6,239 nucleotides of DNA from Bacteroidales bacterium (GTDB lineage Bacteria; Bacteroidota; Bacteroidia; Bacteroidales; Muribaculaceae), in contig JAUNCU010000171.1 in assembly GCA_030526455.1 (NCBI GenBank), positions 1 through 6,239 of the forward strand, given 5' to 3'. Shown piece by piece: positions 5,358 through 6,239 of this stretch. The first letter of the stretch is position 1. Every line of letters starts with the position of its first letter. The notes under the pieces are model-generated. The model saw only the letters and a list, made by a program, of their open reading frames with translations, did not search any database and was not told the origin of the DNA. A program made the position numbers and the translations under genes.

Positions 5358-5942
5358 ATGGCAGACAACATTACAAGGTTCCATAATCAGGAACTCATCG
5401 ACAAAATCGCACATCACTACAAGGCCATCCTCGAATTGATAGGGGAGGACCCTACACGAGAAGGACTGCTCAAGACGCCCCAGCGCGCCGCGAAAGCCCT
5501 GCTCGAAAACACTGTGGGATACGACCAGGACGGTGAAGCCATCATCAAGGCCGCCGTGTTTGAGCACCCTGGCTCGCAAATGGTGATTGTGAAGGATATC
5601 GAATTCTATTCACAGTGTGAGCACCACATCCTTCCGTTCTACGGAAAGGTGTCGGTGGGATACATCCCCGACGGAAAAATCGTGGGACTGAGCAAACTCG
5701 CCCGTATGGTCGACGTGTACGCACGCCGCCTCCAGGTGCAGGAACGCCTCACTGCCGAAATTTGCGACACCCTCACCAAGGCGCTGCCCAATAAGGGCGT
5801 GATCGTGCGCTGTGAAGCAGCCCACCTGTGCATGAAAATGCGAGGCGTAGAGAAGCAGGAATCCACCACCGTTACGCTCCAGTATAGCGGCGCATTTGAA
5901 GATGTGCAACTCCGAAACGAGTTCTTCGACCTGCTTAAATAG
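5358..5942 (+). CDS. folE: GTP cyclohydrolase I
   Basis: Converts GTP to 7,8-dihydroneopterin triphosphate, the entry to tetrahydrofolate synthesis; bacterial relatives also feed 7-deazaguanine (queuosine) synthesis. At 194 residues it has the normal bacterial length. Signatures in order: GEDPTREGLLKTPQRAAKA (29-47), the zinc and active-site block SQCEHHILPF (85-94) with ligands C87 and H90, LSKLARMVDVYARRLQVQERLT (111-132) carrying substrate-binding and assembly residues, and AAHLCMKMRGV (154-164) with the third zinc ligand C158 and catalytic H156. With all three zinc residues present it is the zinc-dependent FolE type (IA), not the FolE2 (IB) family. The enzyme works as a cytoplasmic homodecamer in known relatives. 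It is probably co-transcribed with the SPOR gene. Confidence 0.97.
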   Translation: MADNITRFHNQELIDKIAHHYKAILELIGEDPTREGLLKTPQRAAKALLENTVGYDQDGEAIIKAAVFEHPGSQMVIVKDIEFYSQCEHHILPFYGKVSVGYIPDGKIVGLSKLARMVDVYARRLQVQERLTAEICDTLTKALPNKGVIVRCEAAHLCMKMRGVEKQESTTVTLQYSGAFEDVQLRNEFFDLLK

Positions 5943-5960
5943 CAAAAACTGAAAGAAAAA

Positions 5961-5998
5961 GCCCAAAAACTCCATTTTTTATTCAAAATTATTTGGGC
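5961..5998 (+). terminator. Possible weak terminator after folE
   Basis: GCCCAAA (5961-5967) and TTTGGGC (5992-5998) are perfect inverted repeats with an AT-rich loop that can pair further (AA/TT past one bulged A, then TTTT/AAAA). It lies 18 bases after the folE stop. No T-run follows, which weakens the terminator reading. The right arm contains the -33 box of the tRNA promoter. Confidence 0.35.
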
Positions 5999-6023
5999 AT
6001 ATCAAGAATAATTACTAATTTTG
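5992..6023 (+). promoter_or_regulatory. Promoter of the tRNA-Gly genes
   Basis: TTTG (5992-5995), 20 bases, then TAATTTTG (6016-6023). The predicted start near 6029 gives a leader of about 35 bases before the tRNA, containing a small hairpin: AGAGA (6036-6040) / TCTCT (6046-6050) around TACAC. Confidence 0.7.
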
Positions 6024-6064
6024 TACCCGCAAACGAGAGATACACTCTCTGCGAGTTGCAAAAC

Positions 6065-6140
<76 letters not shown>

Positions 6141-6159
6141 AGTTCTTTTAAAATAGCAC

Positions 6160-6177
6160 GCTTCAATACAGTGAAGC
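6160..6177 (+). other. Hairpin in the spacer between the two tRNAs
   Basis: GCTTCA (6160-6165) pairs perfectly with TGAAGC (6172-6177) around ATACAG. No T-run follows, so it is more likely a processing or spacer hairpin in a dicistronic tRNA precursor than a terminator (inference). Confidence 0.35.
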
Positions 6178-6186
6178 AGCGAAATT

Positions 6187-6239
<53 letters not shown>

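Overview
The window looks like chromosomal DNA from a Bacteroidales gut-type bacterium (Bacteroidota). Four intergenic regions carry the Bacteroidota sigma signature: a TTTG or TTGG box, 19-20 bases, then TAnnTTTG. Clear Shine-Dalgarno sequences are absent before the genes. From memory, the gene order DUF1599 / BT_3928-type DoxX protein / tpiA / SPOR protein / folE is characteristic of Bacteroides and relatives. The genus cannot be fixed from the sequence; a Prevotella- or Muribaculum-like organism is a guess. Every gene I support is on the + strand.

Layout. Bases 1-531 hold a small XRE-type HTH regulator, with a 7-bp inverted repeat upstream and a weak terminator downstream. Bases 532-1046 hold no convincing protein gene. 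They contain a well-formed promoter (661-692), about 200 bases able to form many RNA stems, and a strong intrinsic terminator (910-964). This is a good candidate for an unannotated structured RNA, or for an attenuating leader of the next gene. Next comes a conserved hypothetical protein of 179 residues (1047-1586).

A promoter at 1617-1647 drives a two-gene unit: a tandem-repeat DUF1599 protein, then a membrane protein joining a DoxX-like domain to a thioredoxin-like domain. Triose-phosphate isomerase (tpiA) has its own promoter and codon use typical of very high expression. It ends in a hairpin terminator that physically contains the promoter of the next unit, a secreted SPOR-domain protein plus GTP cyclohydrolase I (folE). 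The right edge has a promoter and two tandem tRNA-Gly(GCC) genes, the second cut by the window end.

Functionally this is mostly housekeeping: glycolysis (TpiA), pterin/folate synthesis (FolE), cell-envelope peptidoglycan binding (SPOR) and probable envelope redox (DoxX/thioredoxin-like). I see no mobile element, CRISPR array or defence system. The two things most worth following up are the candidate RNA at about 698-964 and the promoter embedded in the tpiA terminator.
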